DNA from: Cheilinus undulatus
Lineage: Eukaryota > Chordata > Actinopteri > Labriformes > Labridae
Assembly (NCBI RefSeq): GCF_018320785.1
Contig: NC_054867.1
Location: 32,863,855 to 32,927,854, forward strand
Length of the DNA stretch: 64,000 nt
Reading direction: 5' to 3'
Shown here: piece by piece, positions 1 through 27,600 of the stretch
Layout: every line of letters begins with the position of its first letter
Position numbering within the stretch: position 1 is the first letter of the stretch
The notes under the pieces: generated by a model
The model's input: only the letters and a program-made list of their open reading frames with translations
What the model was told of the DNA's origin: nothing
Databases searched by the model: none
Position numbers and translations under genes: made by a program

Positions 1-450
1 CCTATGAACAATGTAGATATGTTACCTCCAGCAAACGCTAACGAAACTTAAGTGAGCCATTGTTTGCATAACTACTACTGATATGGGTCTAGCTTGGCAA
101 AAAGCATAATCTAATGTAGTTAACATAGCTTTGATTGCTTTAGATTTAGCTATGTTTGTTATGTAGCTACATTACCCACTTAGTTAATGGAGCTTTGTTT
201 GCTTTAGCTTTACCTATATTAGTTATGTAGCTACATAGCTTTGTTAGCTTTAACATTTAGCTACATTAGCTGTGTTACAATGTTTACATGGAGGACAAGG
301 CTTTTTCTTTTGAAAGCAGATTGTATACTTGATTTTATTAAACAATCTGAAATCAGGTTATGCTGATCAGGCTTTTGAGTTTAACTGGTAGCCTAACCCT
401 GACCTTAATCCCCCTAACTCAGTCCTACCTTTCTTACCTCTCTCCTATTC
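1..450. repeat. Low-complexity AGCTACAT-rich stretch, no gene
   Basis: No coding signal is visible. From about 100 to 290 the sequence cycles through degenerate variants of tagctacatt / tagctttgtttgctttagc, like a decayed minisatellite. A similar word set recurs at about 22,090-22,275. If camk1 continues to the left, this lies inside its intron after the exon at 1091-1165. Confidence 0.4.
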
Positions 451-936
451 TTAAAGGGATACTTCAACATTTTGGCAAATTCGCCCATTGCCATAATTCC
501 TATAGTCTTAGTAATAGGTTCATTACCTTCAGTTGTCGGTGCAAGCTATTTTTAGATCGCCGCTGCCGAGATCGGAGCTGCTGTGCCAACTCAATGTAAG
601 CAGACGGCATTCCGGCTTTCCCTCATCAAACTCATCAAATACACAATCCAACAACTCCAAAACACTCTCGTGGACAACGTGGTAGCGTGGTGAATGTACA
701 GGTTACAACTTGCCCACAAGAGCGTTTTGGAGTTGTTGGATTGTGTATTTGATGAGTTTGATGAGGGAAAGCCGGAATACCGTCTGCTTACATTGAGTTG
801 GCACAGCAGGTCCGATCTCGGCAGCGGCGATTTAATAATAGCTTGCACCGACAACTGAAGGTAACAAACCTATTACTAAGACTATAGGAATTATGGCAAT
901 GGGCGAATTTGCCAAAATGTTGAAGTATCCCTTTAA
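451..936. mobile_element. Foldback (long-TIR) DNA element with TTAA ends
   Basis: Two nearly identical inverted arms, about 451-677 and 711-936, face each other across a spacer of only about 33 bases. The left arm starts TTAAAGGGATACTTC and the right arm ends GAAGTATCCCTTTAA. Both ends carry TTAA, the target duplication of piggyBac-type elements, although the outer bases are AGGG rather than the classical CCC. There is no transposase, so this is a non-autonomous MITE-like element. Short ORFs in the arms are mirror images of each other and not genes. Family assignment is inference. Confidence 0.8.
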
Positions 937-1090
937 GTTTTTTGTGTATTTCCGTTCTGCCAGAGATGGTGTCTCACAGTGGTGGGAACCTAAAACAATC
1001 AAATAATTCTTGGGGCAACAAATTTAGGCTATGTTAAAGAATGCCTTTTATAATGTAATCAGTCCTTGTCAAAAAGAAGGTGTTACTCAC

Positions 1091-16999
<15,909 letters not shown>

Positions 17000-17708
17000 C
17001 CTACAATGTGGATGGGATTCGCCACACTACAGCTGCAGGGGCAAAAAGAACAGACTTAAAATAGACTCAGTAAAGTTTTGACCTAATGCACTGTGTAGGA
17101 ATGTAACAATACTGCATGATACTATCAAAAATCCATCAAAATAAAGTATGGCAAGCTGCACTGTAAAACAAAACAAGTTGAATATATTCAAAACATTTGT
17201 TGAAACTGATTATGTCAAAGTTTAAAGTAATGAAAATCCAGTTTCTGAGTGGACTCAAGTTCAAATATCAAATTCACACTGCAATCCTGGACAGGTTAAC
17301 AGAACTCAAAATATTAATGGCAACTGATGATGTAAATTTTGTTAAAAACAACGGTATTTGTTGAGTAGCACGTACTCGGTCATGTCAAGTTATATCAACC
17401 CAATTTTACTCATACATTCACGCTGGGTTAACTTAAACTTACACAGTGGAAACTTTCTTACACTTAAAATTCTGTCTAAATCCAACTTAAAACAACATGT
17501 CTATGAACTTTTAGTAAGCTCCATGTTTTTCATCCATTGCAGTTTTCCCTTATTTCTTTCACACACTTTCATTTTGAACATTTTTTCTCCCAAGGTAGCC
17601 CAACCTATGTGACTTTAAGTGACAATAACTAGAGAGTGCTCTGCACCAGAAAGTCCATCATGTTCAGTGTGATAGCCATCGTGGTCATTCCCCTCAGGCA
17701 TCGCTGTG

Positions 17709-18128
17709 CTAACTGAGAGAATAACTTCACTTATGGTGCAAAAGTGTCAACGTCCCACAGGCATTCTGGGAGAACTCTGCAGATTAAGCTCTGATTGTCA
17801 AAAATTTTAGTACAATTGGAAAAAAATAGTCGAAATGATTGAGTGCTGTTTGTTTAAGACTAAAAGATGTGTTGTATTATTTAAGAAAAGCAAAGAAGAA
17901 AGCTATTTGATTTTTTTTAAGTTAACTCATCACATTTTTTAACAAACTTTAACTTTTAATTCTGACAGGGAAAGACTGCACTTTGATCCTGAAGGAGTGC
18001 TTCCACAGAGGTCAATGCATCCTCCTTGTAATATTGAGTTCTCTAAGTGAGTTGATAACTTCACTCATGGTGCAATAGTGTCTAATGCCCAAAGGCAATA
18101 TGGTAAAATTTTGCAGATTTAGTGACTG
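17709..18128. repeat. Diverged direct duplication, spacing about 334 bp
   Basis: 17,709-17,795 (ataacttcacttatggtgca, then caggcattctggga and ctgcagattaa) reappears at 18,043-18,128 (ataacttcactcatggtgca, aaggcaatatgg, ttgcagattta). No coding function. Probably two copies of an old repeat. Confidence 0.55.
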
Positions 18129-19390
18129 TACCAGTTTCTCAAAGTCCAGGATCCTTCCTCTGTGAAAAGGATCCTCCCGAGTCAGAACTCTTGGAGGCGA
18201 GGCTAGAGTCCTCCCTAGCAACCCTTGAACACACATTTGGAAGAAGCTAGCAAGTGTGCATGATTACATCATAGGAAGGGTCACACCCATATACGGTGCG
18301 GTGGCAGAAATCAAAACGGGAGGGTACTAACAACAACTTTCACAAGTTTTACCCTGCACCGTCTAATAAGCTATCACATCATCATATAATCATAATATAC
18401 AGTCCTTAACAAATTTATTAGACCACCTGTCATATTTGTCTCAGAGACCATCCAGCATCATGAAATGCTTTAATGCGGACTCTTTGATTTTCAGTGAGCT
18501 CTCCACGTTTTACCATTTTGAACAGGAATGAGGGATTTCAAACTGAATTCACCCAAATTTGAGCCGGCTCACTGGGCTTCTCTGAGAAGTCAGAAATGAA
18601 TCAAGCATAACATTCAACCACTAAAACTCATTTTTCTGTTCAGGAATGCAAGTAAATAACTATAATTTAAAATATTAATCAAGAAATAATAATGTGCTTT
18701 ACTATTTTTCAGGTTTTTTTGTAAATCAGTAAATTTGAAAACTCATGGATAAAAATAATGATTATATTTTAGCATTAAAAACATCATTTGGGTTAAAGAG
18801 CTTCTACATATTGGTGTATTAACCATAGCAGAAATATAAAAAATGATTTTGGTAATTACCAATGCTGTTAATTTAGGGCAGCTGTGGCATAAACCTTACT
18901 TTGGTTAGGGTTAGGGTGGTCTAATAAATTTGTTAAGCACTGTTTATATAATAATATGATTGTTTAATCATATTTAATGTAATCATACAATATGATATAT
19001 AATATAATTATATCATATGGTGCTACTTTTACCTGTCCAGCTTTACTTTGATGATATGAAATAATGATGACAACATATTCACGGTGGAAACAGGACATTT
19101 AAACGTGTATTGAGCGCGCTAGAACCTGTCTTCCTCCTGATATTACGCTATTTTTAAAATTTCTTTTAAGAGAAGGAAAACAACGCGCATTGGATTGTGG
19201 GTAATTCCCGCACGCGCAAGATACATATGTGTATCCTTGGAAATTTTCTGTTTGAAGTATTCAATCCTTGGAAAAATTTCGAGGATCCTCAACATTGGAA
19301 CAGTCCTCTGACGACAGTCAATGACGTAGTATCCTTCAAAGACGGCCGTTTGAGGATCCTTCCTTGGCTTTGAGAAACAGCTTGTGACTC
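18125..19390. mobile_element. TIR element (hAT-like MITE) with a nested insertion
   Basis: Left end gtttctcaaagtccaggatc and right end ggatccttccttggctttga / gagaaac form imperfect inverted repeats. The interior is non-coding and includes the motif ttgtgggtaattcccgcacg, common in fish MITEs. A second element (18,402-18,945) is inserted inside it, so this one is older. Superfamily is inferred from general appearance. Confidence 0.6.
18402..18945 (-). mobile_element. Non-autonomous Tc1-like element, copy 1 (about 545 bp)
   Basis: Ends are CAGTCCTTAACAAATTTATT and AATAAATTTGTTAAGCACTG, inverted repeats of about 28 bases. The reverse strand keeps a short start of a transposase helix-turn-helix (MVK.GELTEN.RVRIKAL then HDAGWSLRQI) near the left end. 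An inverted second copy is at 61,543-62,086. Next to the right end are two telomere-like TTAGGG units. Confidence 0.85.
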
Positions 19391-20867
19391 AGTGACTAAG
19401 AATGAAAGGCATAAATAGAAAAAGAGGATTTTTTTGCTAGTTTATCCAGATTTTTTTAAATAAACAATCAAATTTATTCACAACTTGACTTCAATCTCGA
19501 TTTTTAAATAAAACATATGATAGAAAATTGTGATAAAATTGTGATGTGAGCCCCACACCTTGAGACATCGTATCATGAGTGTCGATACATCCTTAGCACT
19601 TTATGATAAGAGCTTGATCTTTATTTAGGTGGACTGAGACAAAACAAAAATCTGACGAGACTGTTTGCAATTTCCTAAAAGGCAACATGAAGTTGTGTTC
19701 TGATTATACAAACATGATTCCAGCACACCATGGGGAAAACAATAGAAAAGACTTGACTTGAAATATTACACAACAGTCAATGTGCACTCATCCACTGCTT
19801 AATGCAATTAATTAAATGACTGAGAGTGGTATGTCCATTACAGCTTGGCTGACTGATGAGGTTGTTGCATAAAACCTTCACGCCAATAAATAAGCCATTG
19901 ATTTTTTTAAGAAGGGTTCTGCTTCATGGTTCTTGCTTGCATTCTTAAGATCTTTGATTGGACAGCATGCCAAGACAAGTGTGCACTGTTTCTTACAGGA
20001 GAGATGACTTACAAGTCAAAAAAGTAAAAGAAAAAAGTAAAGCTATTGCTCCTGCTTGTGCAGCAGTGTCTTTTTCTTTCTTTAATGTCTTTTCTCTTGA
20101 TTCCAAAAATGTGGCAAAAACTTAATATGGCTGAAAAATGAGATTGAGGAGGAATGAGAATTAAAGCATCAACAGGAAATATATCAAGACTAAAATACAC
20201 TCAAGCATTTACAAGAAAACATTAACACTGTATAACCATAAAACCACAACCAAGAGCTACACTAATGTGCTGACAACCATCTAGGTAATAATAAATAGCA
20301 GCTAATAACAGCTCGAAAGTGGGGCAAACTGTGCAGCAGAAGAGGGAGCATTCCTCATAAAATAAGAGCATGGTCAGTTGAGGCAGAAACCAGCTGGGGG
20401 ACCTGTTCTATATTTAACATCTGATCCTTTAAACAACTAGAATGCTCTAATAAAATAAAGCAAATCTACCTATACAAGAGCTGTAAACGACAGAAACTGA
20501 AGCTATTCCTCTGAGAAACATTTGCAGCTCTGCTCTGCATGAAAGCTGCAGGGCGTGAATGACAAGCAAGAGGCTGAGTAGGAATTAAAATGTTTTGCCG
20601 GTGCAATATGTCTGCAAAACTGAAACCAGTTCGATTTTCGTGTTGGTGATCATGCAAGGAAATGCTCCAGAAAGGAGAAAAGGAAAAGGCAGTGTGGGTG
20701 TGCGAGCCGTGGTGCAGCGCTCAAGGGTATGACAGTCAAAGGAAGGCAGCATCTTTGGGTTGAATGTGGAGGCTGCAGACCTGCGACACGAACACGCTGC
20801 ACAAGTTTTAGCTCCAGAAGAAGATTGTTGATAGTATTAGATGATGAAAAAGATAGATAAAACGTAC

Positions 20868-21080
20868 CTAAATGGCGATGTGTAGCTGTGGTGTGCTCTC
20901 CTTCGCGCTGGGTGCGATGTGGTAGCCGTGCTCGTGCGCTCAGACTTCTCCTGACGTCAAGAAAAGCAGACGTCTGTGGACGTAGTGCAGCAGAAAATCA
21001 CTCACTGTTATCTCTAAACAACGTGATCTGCGACTCTGTTATTTGCCGAGCAGCCGTCTGTAATGTGTGAACAGCTTTCT
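20868..21080 (-). promoter_or_regulatory. camk1: camk1 non-coding first exon and promoter (approximate)
   Basis: A strong minus-strand donor TAG|GTACGT lies at 20,868/20,867, preceded by a CpG-containing stretch. A perfect palindromic cAMP-response element, TGACGTCA, is at 20,952-20,959. This fits an untranslated first exon plus core promoter, with intron 1 running to the coding exon at 16,999. The transcription start is not determinable by eye. Confidence 0.5.
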
Positions 21081-22639
21081 TTTACATCTGCGCGTTATTT
21101 TGTGAAAAGCTTCCAGCAGCACTCTCGTTTCAGAGAAGTGTGCAGACAATTTTGCAGGCTTAACATATCACTGTGAATAATATATCAACGCAAGCACACA
21201 CATAAGCGGCCAACATGAAAGTCTTTGGGTTTAGACGGAGATAATGCAAGAGGATGAATGAAGGCTTCATGAAACAGTATTCACGGCAGGGAATGACTCT
21301 GAATGTGCTTCACAGACTTCACTTAAAGGCGACGCCCTACTTACCTCTCTCTCAGCATCAACATCCACACACTCAGGGGACTCTTCCCCAAATCCACCTG
21401 GGCTCTGGCTGTCACTGGTCCAGACCAGTTAAATAGCTAGATGTGAAGGCTGGACCAGGTCTTGAAATGTCTAGGGTTTATATAAACCTAAAAATACACC
21501 AAGGAACAAAACAGTGTAACTTATCTAAAGTAGTGGTTCTCAGTATGTGGGTTGGGACCAGAAGTGGGTCGTGGACCTTTCTTTGGTTGCTAATTGTAGC
21601 AAAAAGTCCATGCTATATGTAGGAAAGCCATACGTAGATGTTTTTTACTCAATTCTGCTGTCATCACAAGTAAATTTTGGTTGTTTTTCTGCTTAAGACT
21701 TGTCGATTTATTTAGCTTGCAGGTAGCAAAGCTGGCTTTCTTATCGCTGGTGATGGGCTAAAACCATGTATCTCTAATTTTTCATGATTTTTAATAAACC
21801 AATGCAATATGCCACACCCTTTACATCTGTCAGTGGGATTTATATAATTTAAAATCATAAAAAGTGTTTAAAAGATGCTGACTATAGCATTCAGTGTTAA
21901 CTTAATTGAAAAATACAGTTTTTTTCATTCCCTGCAAAGTGGTTATTATGAAGATACAACGTTTTGGCCCGATGCCAGTGTTATGATATATCAGTTTCCC
22001 GAGATCTGCAGGGATGGAGCCTGAAATGTTAAATTCTGGAGTCTTAGTCTAGATTTAGGAGGGCTCAGGTGCATGCTTTCCTTGGATTTTCAAGGCAGCT
22101 ACTTCACCTATGTAGCTAGTGTGGTTACATAAACTTTAGCTCTGTTTGCTTAAGCTCGGGTTGCTAAAGCAAAAGCTAACTTAGCAACACTGGCTTACAT
22201 AGTAATGTCAACTATGATGCTAGTGTAGCTATGTGAGCTGTAGCTAAAGCTAATGAAGCTAAATCAAGCCTCATATTAACTACTTCTAAACAAGTCTATA
22301 GCATACATGATTGAAACCCAGACTAGACCTCTGGCCTTTGTTTCTGCTTCATTTATGAAATGTTGGGTCTGTTATGTTTGTATGTGCAATGTGGTTATTT
22401 CATGAATGTAACTCAGACTTTGTTTATGAATACAATTGAATTTGAAAAAATCAAAAATGTTGTACTGAGAATTGCCACACTTCTGTTCTGCCAGAGGTTT
22501 TGTCTTACAGTAGTGGTCTGCAAGACTCTGAGATCCACAGTCTGCAGCCAGATCCCTCTCAAAATTTTTTCCTCATCATGAATTTACTGGCATTACTTTT
22601 AAGCAATATTAATAATTTTAATATTGCGGGCTTTTGTTG

Positions 22640-22810
22640 CCTTTTTTGGAAAGGACAGCTGGAGTAAAAGAGGAAATGTAGGGAGAGAGAGGGAGAAGAC
22701 CTGCACCAAACATTCACAAGGACCCAAACTGGATCCTGCAACCAGTGTGTCAAGGTTTCCACTTCAGTATATAGGTATCTGCTCTACCTACTGAGCTAAA
22801 CCAGTGCCCT
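22640..22810 (-). mobile_element. tRNA-derived SINE
   Basis: On the minus strand the head reads GGTTTAGCTCAGTAGGTAGA, an intact pol III A box. A B-box-like segment (GGTTGCAGGATCCAG) follows about 50 bases later, then a purine/pyrimidine-rich body. A true tRNA is excluded because the acceptor stem does not close. Confidence 0.7.
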
Positions 22811-23029
22811 TTAGGCAATTTTAAATATAACATTATTTGGGCAGAAATTATACAGTTTCATGTTCATTTTTCAAATCTAATTGCTCCCAAAGTGTTTTTA
22901 TCCTTCCTTAAATCATAATGCAATATGTCAAGTATTAATATTTTTTACTTCTGCCTCCTAAAAAATGGGAAGAAATTATACTTTTTCTGTTATATTTTTA
23001 TTGACAGTTGAGTATAATTTTGTGACGTG

Positions 23030-23430
23030 TTTCAACTGCTAAGTCAGTAAATTTGACAAAAATCCGTCAATGAATTCTTGAAATATTTTGCTCACAAGAT
23101 TTGAGATCTCAGTGAACTTCTAAAATATAATCAATTCGTCCTTTAATTCAGAATGGAGTTTTGTGTAAAGTTTGACAGGGATCTCCCAAATCTTTCTAGA
23201 GATGTAAAAATCCAAAATGAAAACAAGAATCGCTATGACCAGGGCCTTTGACCTATGACTCTTAAAATCTTATCAGTTTATTCTTAAGTCAGAATGGATA
23301 TTAGTCCAAAGTTTGAAGAAAATTTCAAAAAACATTCTCAAGGTTGTATTTACAAGAATATCCCAGACAGACAAACGGACAGATCAATCTCCTCCCCTGG
23401 CTATCGCTGGATAGGAAAAGAGTTACTTTG
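23030..23430. repeat. Dispersed teleost repeat
   Basis: Contains the periodic phrases ttcagaatggagttttgtgt / aagtcagaatggatattagt and ends with the word cagacagacaaacggacaga. Two internal, roughly 170-base sub-repeats are recognisable. The class (possibly a retroelement tail) is not determined. Confidence 0.45.
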
Positions 23431-24224
23431 TATACAAGCATAGAATTGAGATATTTATCATGACTGAGTGATTATACTTATCCTCAATAGTTGCTGTTAT
23501 TTTAAATGTAAATATCAGGTATTTATATGACAGAGAATCTCAGCCTGAATATCTGATCCATGAAGTGTACACTTTACAGACAACATTAACCCTACAATGT
23601 GGCCAGCATTCATATGATTAAACAGTAATTATACATTATTATGAATCTGACTATTGAGCAGATTTTTATTTTCACTGCTTGTTTTAAGGCACACATAGAC
23701 CTTGCCCCATGCTGTTGGTTTTCTCTCTCGTTACATTCATGATGTCAGCCTGAGGTCTTGTGACCTCTGGTTGTTGACAGTCCCCATAGGGATGGAGACA
23801 GTGTGGTACATCATTCGCCACAAGCTAAAAAGCACTGTAATATCTCTCCTTTAATAATCAGAAGGGCAACATCACTGTTCACTCTTGAATACTACTACAG
23901 CCATCCTTTAGGAATATCTGTATTGATATACTACTTTTAAGTCTAACTTTATTTAAATTATCTTACTCAGGCTGTAACTTCATGCAAATCTTGCACCAGC
24001 AGGAACTCTAGCTCAAAAGTATTAATTTCCCCCAAATCAATATGATGATAACAACACTTTATAAAAAAACAAAGTTACTCAAAGAGTATAAACTCACCCA
24101 TTCGTGTTGTTTATGCTTTACCTACGCCTGCGTCTGTCAGATTATATTTCCTGCATTCCCACACTGTAGAGGGCAGCACTGCCCAAAGTAGCGCTTTCCC
24201 TATCGACGCACAATCACAATACAA

Positions 24225-24325
24225 CCTCAACTTCCGGACAGGAGTTTTCAAACAACAGTTGCTAGCCAGCTAGCCGAAACACATTCTTGCTCAGGGAGAA
24301 GACGGCAAACTTCACTGAGTTTTGG
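24225..24325 (+). promoter_or_regulatory. pbrm1: pbrm1 promoter and non-coding first exon
   Basis: An ETS-type site (aacttccgga, reverse TCCGGAAGTT) is at 24,229-24,238. It is followed by a TATA-less region, and a good donor, TTTGG|GTAAGC, ends exon 1 at 24,325. The acceptor for the ATG exon is probably attgtgtag ending near 24,640 or aaccag near 24,674. Start of transcription is inferred. Confidence 0.5.
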
Positions 24326-24676
24326 GTAAGCTTTGTTTTTAGACGTGGCTTTCGTGCATTTGCACCAGCCAGCGTGAAATTTTCGATGATTTAAGCACAT
24401 GTTCTCATCTGTGTTGTTAGAGGAGCGGCGGTTAGGCTAGCATAACGTCTGCTTGCTTTGTTTCATACATCCAAGCGGCGCTAATGCTAAACGGCTGAAT
24501 GCTATAGCTTCAGCTTTGAAGTTTTAACGCCTTGTAAGAGCAGGAGATGTTCCGTTTTTAATGATATGGTTAAGCATGAACTGGGCAGAAATCCTCAGTA
24601 TGTCTGAATTCTTTTTTTATTGTTGTTACTGTTATTGTGTAGCTAGCGGGCTAGCCTGTTGTCAATCTAACCAGCG

Positions 24677-27600
24677 ATGTCGGCAAACTCAAAGAGGAGA
24701 AGAGCCACTTCACCCTCCAGCAGCATCAGCGGAGGAGGAGACCTCGATGATGCCTCCTCTACTCCTGGAAGTGGCAGAAAAAGAAGAAGAATCTCCAATG
24801 TACCTCCTGTGGATACGGTAAATTCACCTGTTTACTTAAATATGTTCTAGCGATATGAGCTTGTGCGTCCGCATATTTACAGTGTGTGTACGTGTGCGTT
24901 AGAAGACAATTCAACAGTTATTATTGATTTTAATGAGTTGTTCCCTCCAGATTGCTGTATGCCATGAGCTGTTCAACGCTGTCAGGGATCACAAGGATGA
25001 GCAAGGAAGGCAACCCAGTGAATTTTTCTTGAGGGTACCAAAGAGAAGGTATTATAACATTAAGACCCTACAACTAACGTGAATTCTCACCATCATAAGC
25101 TTAACTTCTGACAATGTCATTCACTGATGTTTGGATCGTGCCACGGAGCTCTGCCAAGGTGTGTTGTTTTAGCTCTGAATGCAAATAAGCTTTAATTTTT
25201 TCTATTAAGCTATTCTGTCTGTGACATTATTACATACCTTATGTTCACACCCCTCACTGCCACACCAGTGTATTGTATTTTTTGGTGGCTTGAATTTTAA
25301 TATCAGGTCATGTCAGGTATGGGAGCATATGCCAGTACGATACTTCACCACATCAACCATGGTCCTGTACGGCTCTGGCCTGTGGATGACTATTGTCCAG
25401 GCCTGTGCCAGACCGTGTCCTCGGCACCCAATATGGGGTGAGCTGGATCATGTCCTGGAAAGCATGCCTGGTGCCTGTGAAAGCCCAGCTGCCATTCCAG
25501 TATCAAGCAGCTGACTCTTCCCATTACTGATCTCCTCAGCACGCCAGCATAAGACGTGGTCTTGCCAACAATATGCAAAAATGTGCCGAAGAGAAGTTGT
25601 TACAAAGGAGTCCAGCCGGCACCTCTGGCCATCAGTCAATGTCCAGATCTCACTAGAATATAGCAAGACCTGTAAGACTAAGGACCAAAAACTGACTTTC
25701 ATCCCCATGCCCAGATACCAGGAATGCCCCACTGTCTTACTCAGCAAACCCATTATAGTATAATAGTCCGATCTTTATTTTTTAATGCTTGTGTATGGGA
25801 TGTAATGCTTAACAAATCAAATTCCCTCTATACGTAAATACACACAGTCTGCAAAAATGATTGTGATTCTAATAATTGCTCTTTCCAGGAATCTTCCTGA
25901 CTATTATGAAGTGGTTTCCCAGCCAATTGATATGTCAAAAATTCAGCACAAACTGAAGTCAGAGGATTACAATGATGTGGAGCAACTAACTGCAGATTTC
26001 CAGCTCATGTTCAACAATGCCAAATCATTCTACAAGGTAGGACCTCACTGTACTTCAGTAATCTGACACTGGTAGGATATAGGTTTGAAAAAATATTATC
26101 AGCATGATAAAGGTATTGAAAGATATTAGCTTTAAAAAGAAGTTTATCATTGAAGTGGCAGATGTGAGAATTTCTGCCCATGTCTACAATTGATATATTG
26201 ACTGAAAATATCATTCATATATCCACATAAGTTAGCGAAGGTTTAGACTGGACCAGCAGACTTATGTCACTGAAGTCTTTTTCTTAGTTCATTATTATTC
26301 CTTAAATCATAGTGTGTTTTACAGACTTACAGACTACAGACAGAAAGTTTAGGTCTGAACTATATTTATGTATATATCAGTTTTGTCTAAAATGAGTTTG
26401 TAAATATCAGAATATAGGTTATCAGAAAATATCTAATATCAAGTATCCATGGTAGGATGTACCTTTTCCAAAATGTTAGTAGCTTGAACTCTTTTCTCCT
26501 TATATCTACGGCAACTTTATTCTCTTTTATTTTAATGTGTGGTAATTTAGAGAGACAGTGAGGAGTTCCAAGCTGCATGCAAGCTGTGGGAGGTTTATTT
26601 GCAAACGAGGACGGAGTTTGTTCAACCTGGAGATGGAGATGATGATGATGAAGACGGTGATGACATGATGGATACTCCAGGAATGTCAACTGAAGATGAG
26701 GTAAAAGCTTTCTTTTTTCCACCTCAGATATACAGTATTGCTGAGCTGCTGTTCCTGGTTTAGGTTAAGTGCTTTGATATGTAATATCACCAAAAAAAAA
26801 CCTACCAATTAATAGACACATTTTAGTTTATACAAGCAGTAGATGTCCAAATTTTACAATTCATGCTGAAGAATGTATTTGATGTAACATAAAACAAAAC
26901 CCACACAAGTATGAGTACTTGTTTCTATTTTAGACCTCAACTAGCAGTTTGAAAGAGGTGTTGGAGCAACTCTTAGAGGCTGTGGTGTCACACACTGATC
27001 CCTCAGGGCGTCTGGTCAGTGAACTGTTCCAGAAACTGCCTTCCAAAGTGGTGAGTCCTTGAAGAGTCTTAAGTCTTCAAATGTTTCTCCGTTAAAGCCA
27101 CAGAATATAGTGTCCAATATAGTGGAAAAACTACCTTGTCTGTCTTTTCCAGCATTACCCAGACTACTATGCCATTATCAAGGAGCCAATAGATCTAAGG
27201 ACAATTGCTCAGCGGATACAGGTAATCAAATTGACTTATTGTCTTATCATGTTGTGCATCATTTTTCTCAAATAAAATTTCAGTTCTTTGTGATATTTTA
27301 ACATTAAGTTATTTATTTTATTTGAACAGATTGGACACTATAAAAGTGTCATTGCTATGGCTAAGGATATTGACTTGATGGCCAAAAATGCCAAAACATA
27401 CAACGAACCAGGATCTCAGGTTTTCAAGGTAAACATTTTTTTGTCTATTTTTAACAATTGTTCCTTTTTGTGAGCTATAGCAGAAAATTGATATGTTTTT
27501 TCTTTTTGTGTAGGATGCTAATACCATAAAGAAAGTCTTCATCCAGCGGAAGACTGAACTTGAACATGCTGAACCCACTAAGTCTAGTCTTCGCATCAGG

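Larger units (their letters stand above)
21081..24220. other. Intergenic spacer between divergent camk1 and pbrm1
   Basis: About 3.1 kb without a supported gene. It contains a possible hAT-type end at about 21,530 (tagtggttctcagtatgtgg), AGCTA-rich degenerate repeats at 22,090-22,275, a tRNA-derived SINE at 22,640-22,810 and a dispersed repeat at about 23,030-23,430. Confidence 0.5.

Noticed and set aside
360-854. Two facing ORFs (79 and 87 residues) at the left end
   Set aside because: They are the mirror arms of the TTAA foldback element; no protein family similarity.
18900-18925. Telomere-like TTAGGG repeat
   Set aside because: Only two units and present in both copies of the same MITE, so part of the element, not an interstitial telomere.
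22779-22800. tRNA gene-like A box (TAGCTCAGTAGGTAGAGC)
   Set aside because: No closing acceptor stem or proper anticodon arm; fits a tRNA-derived SINE.
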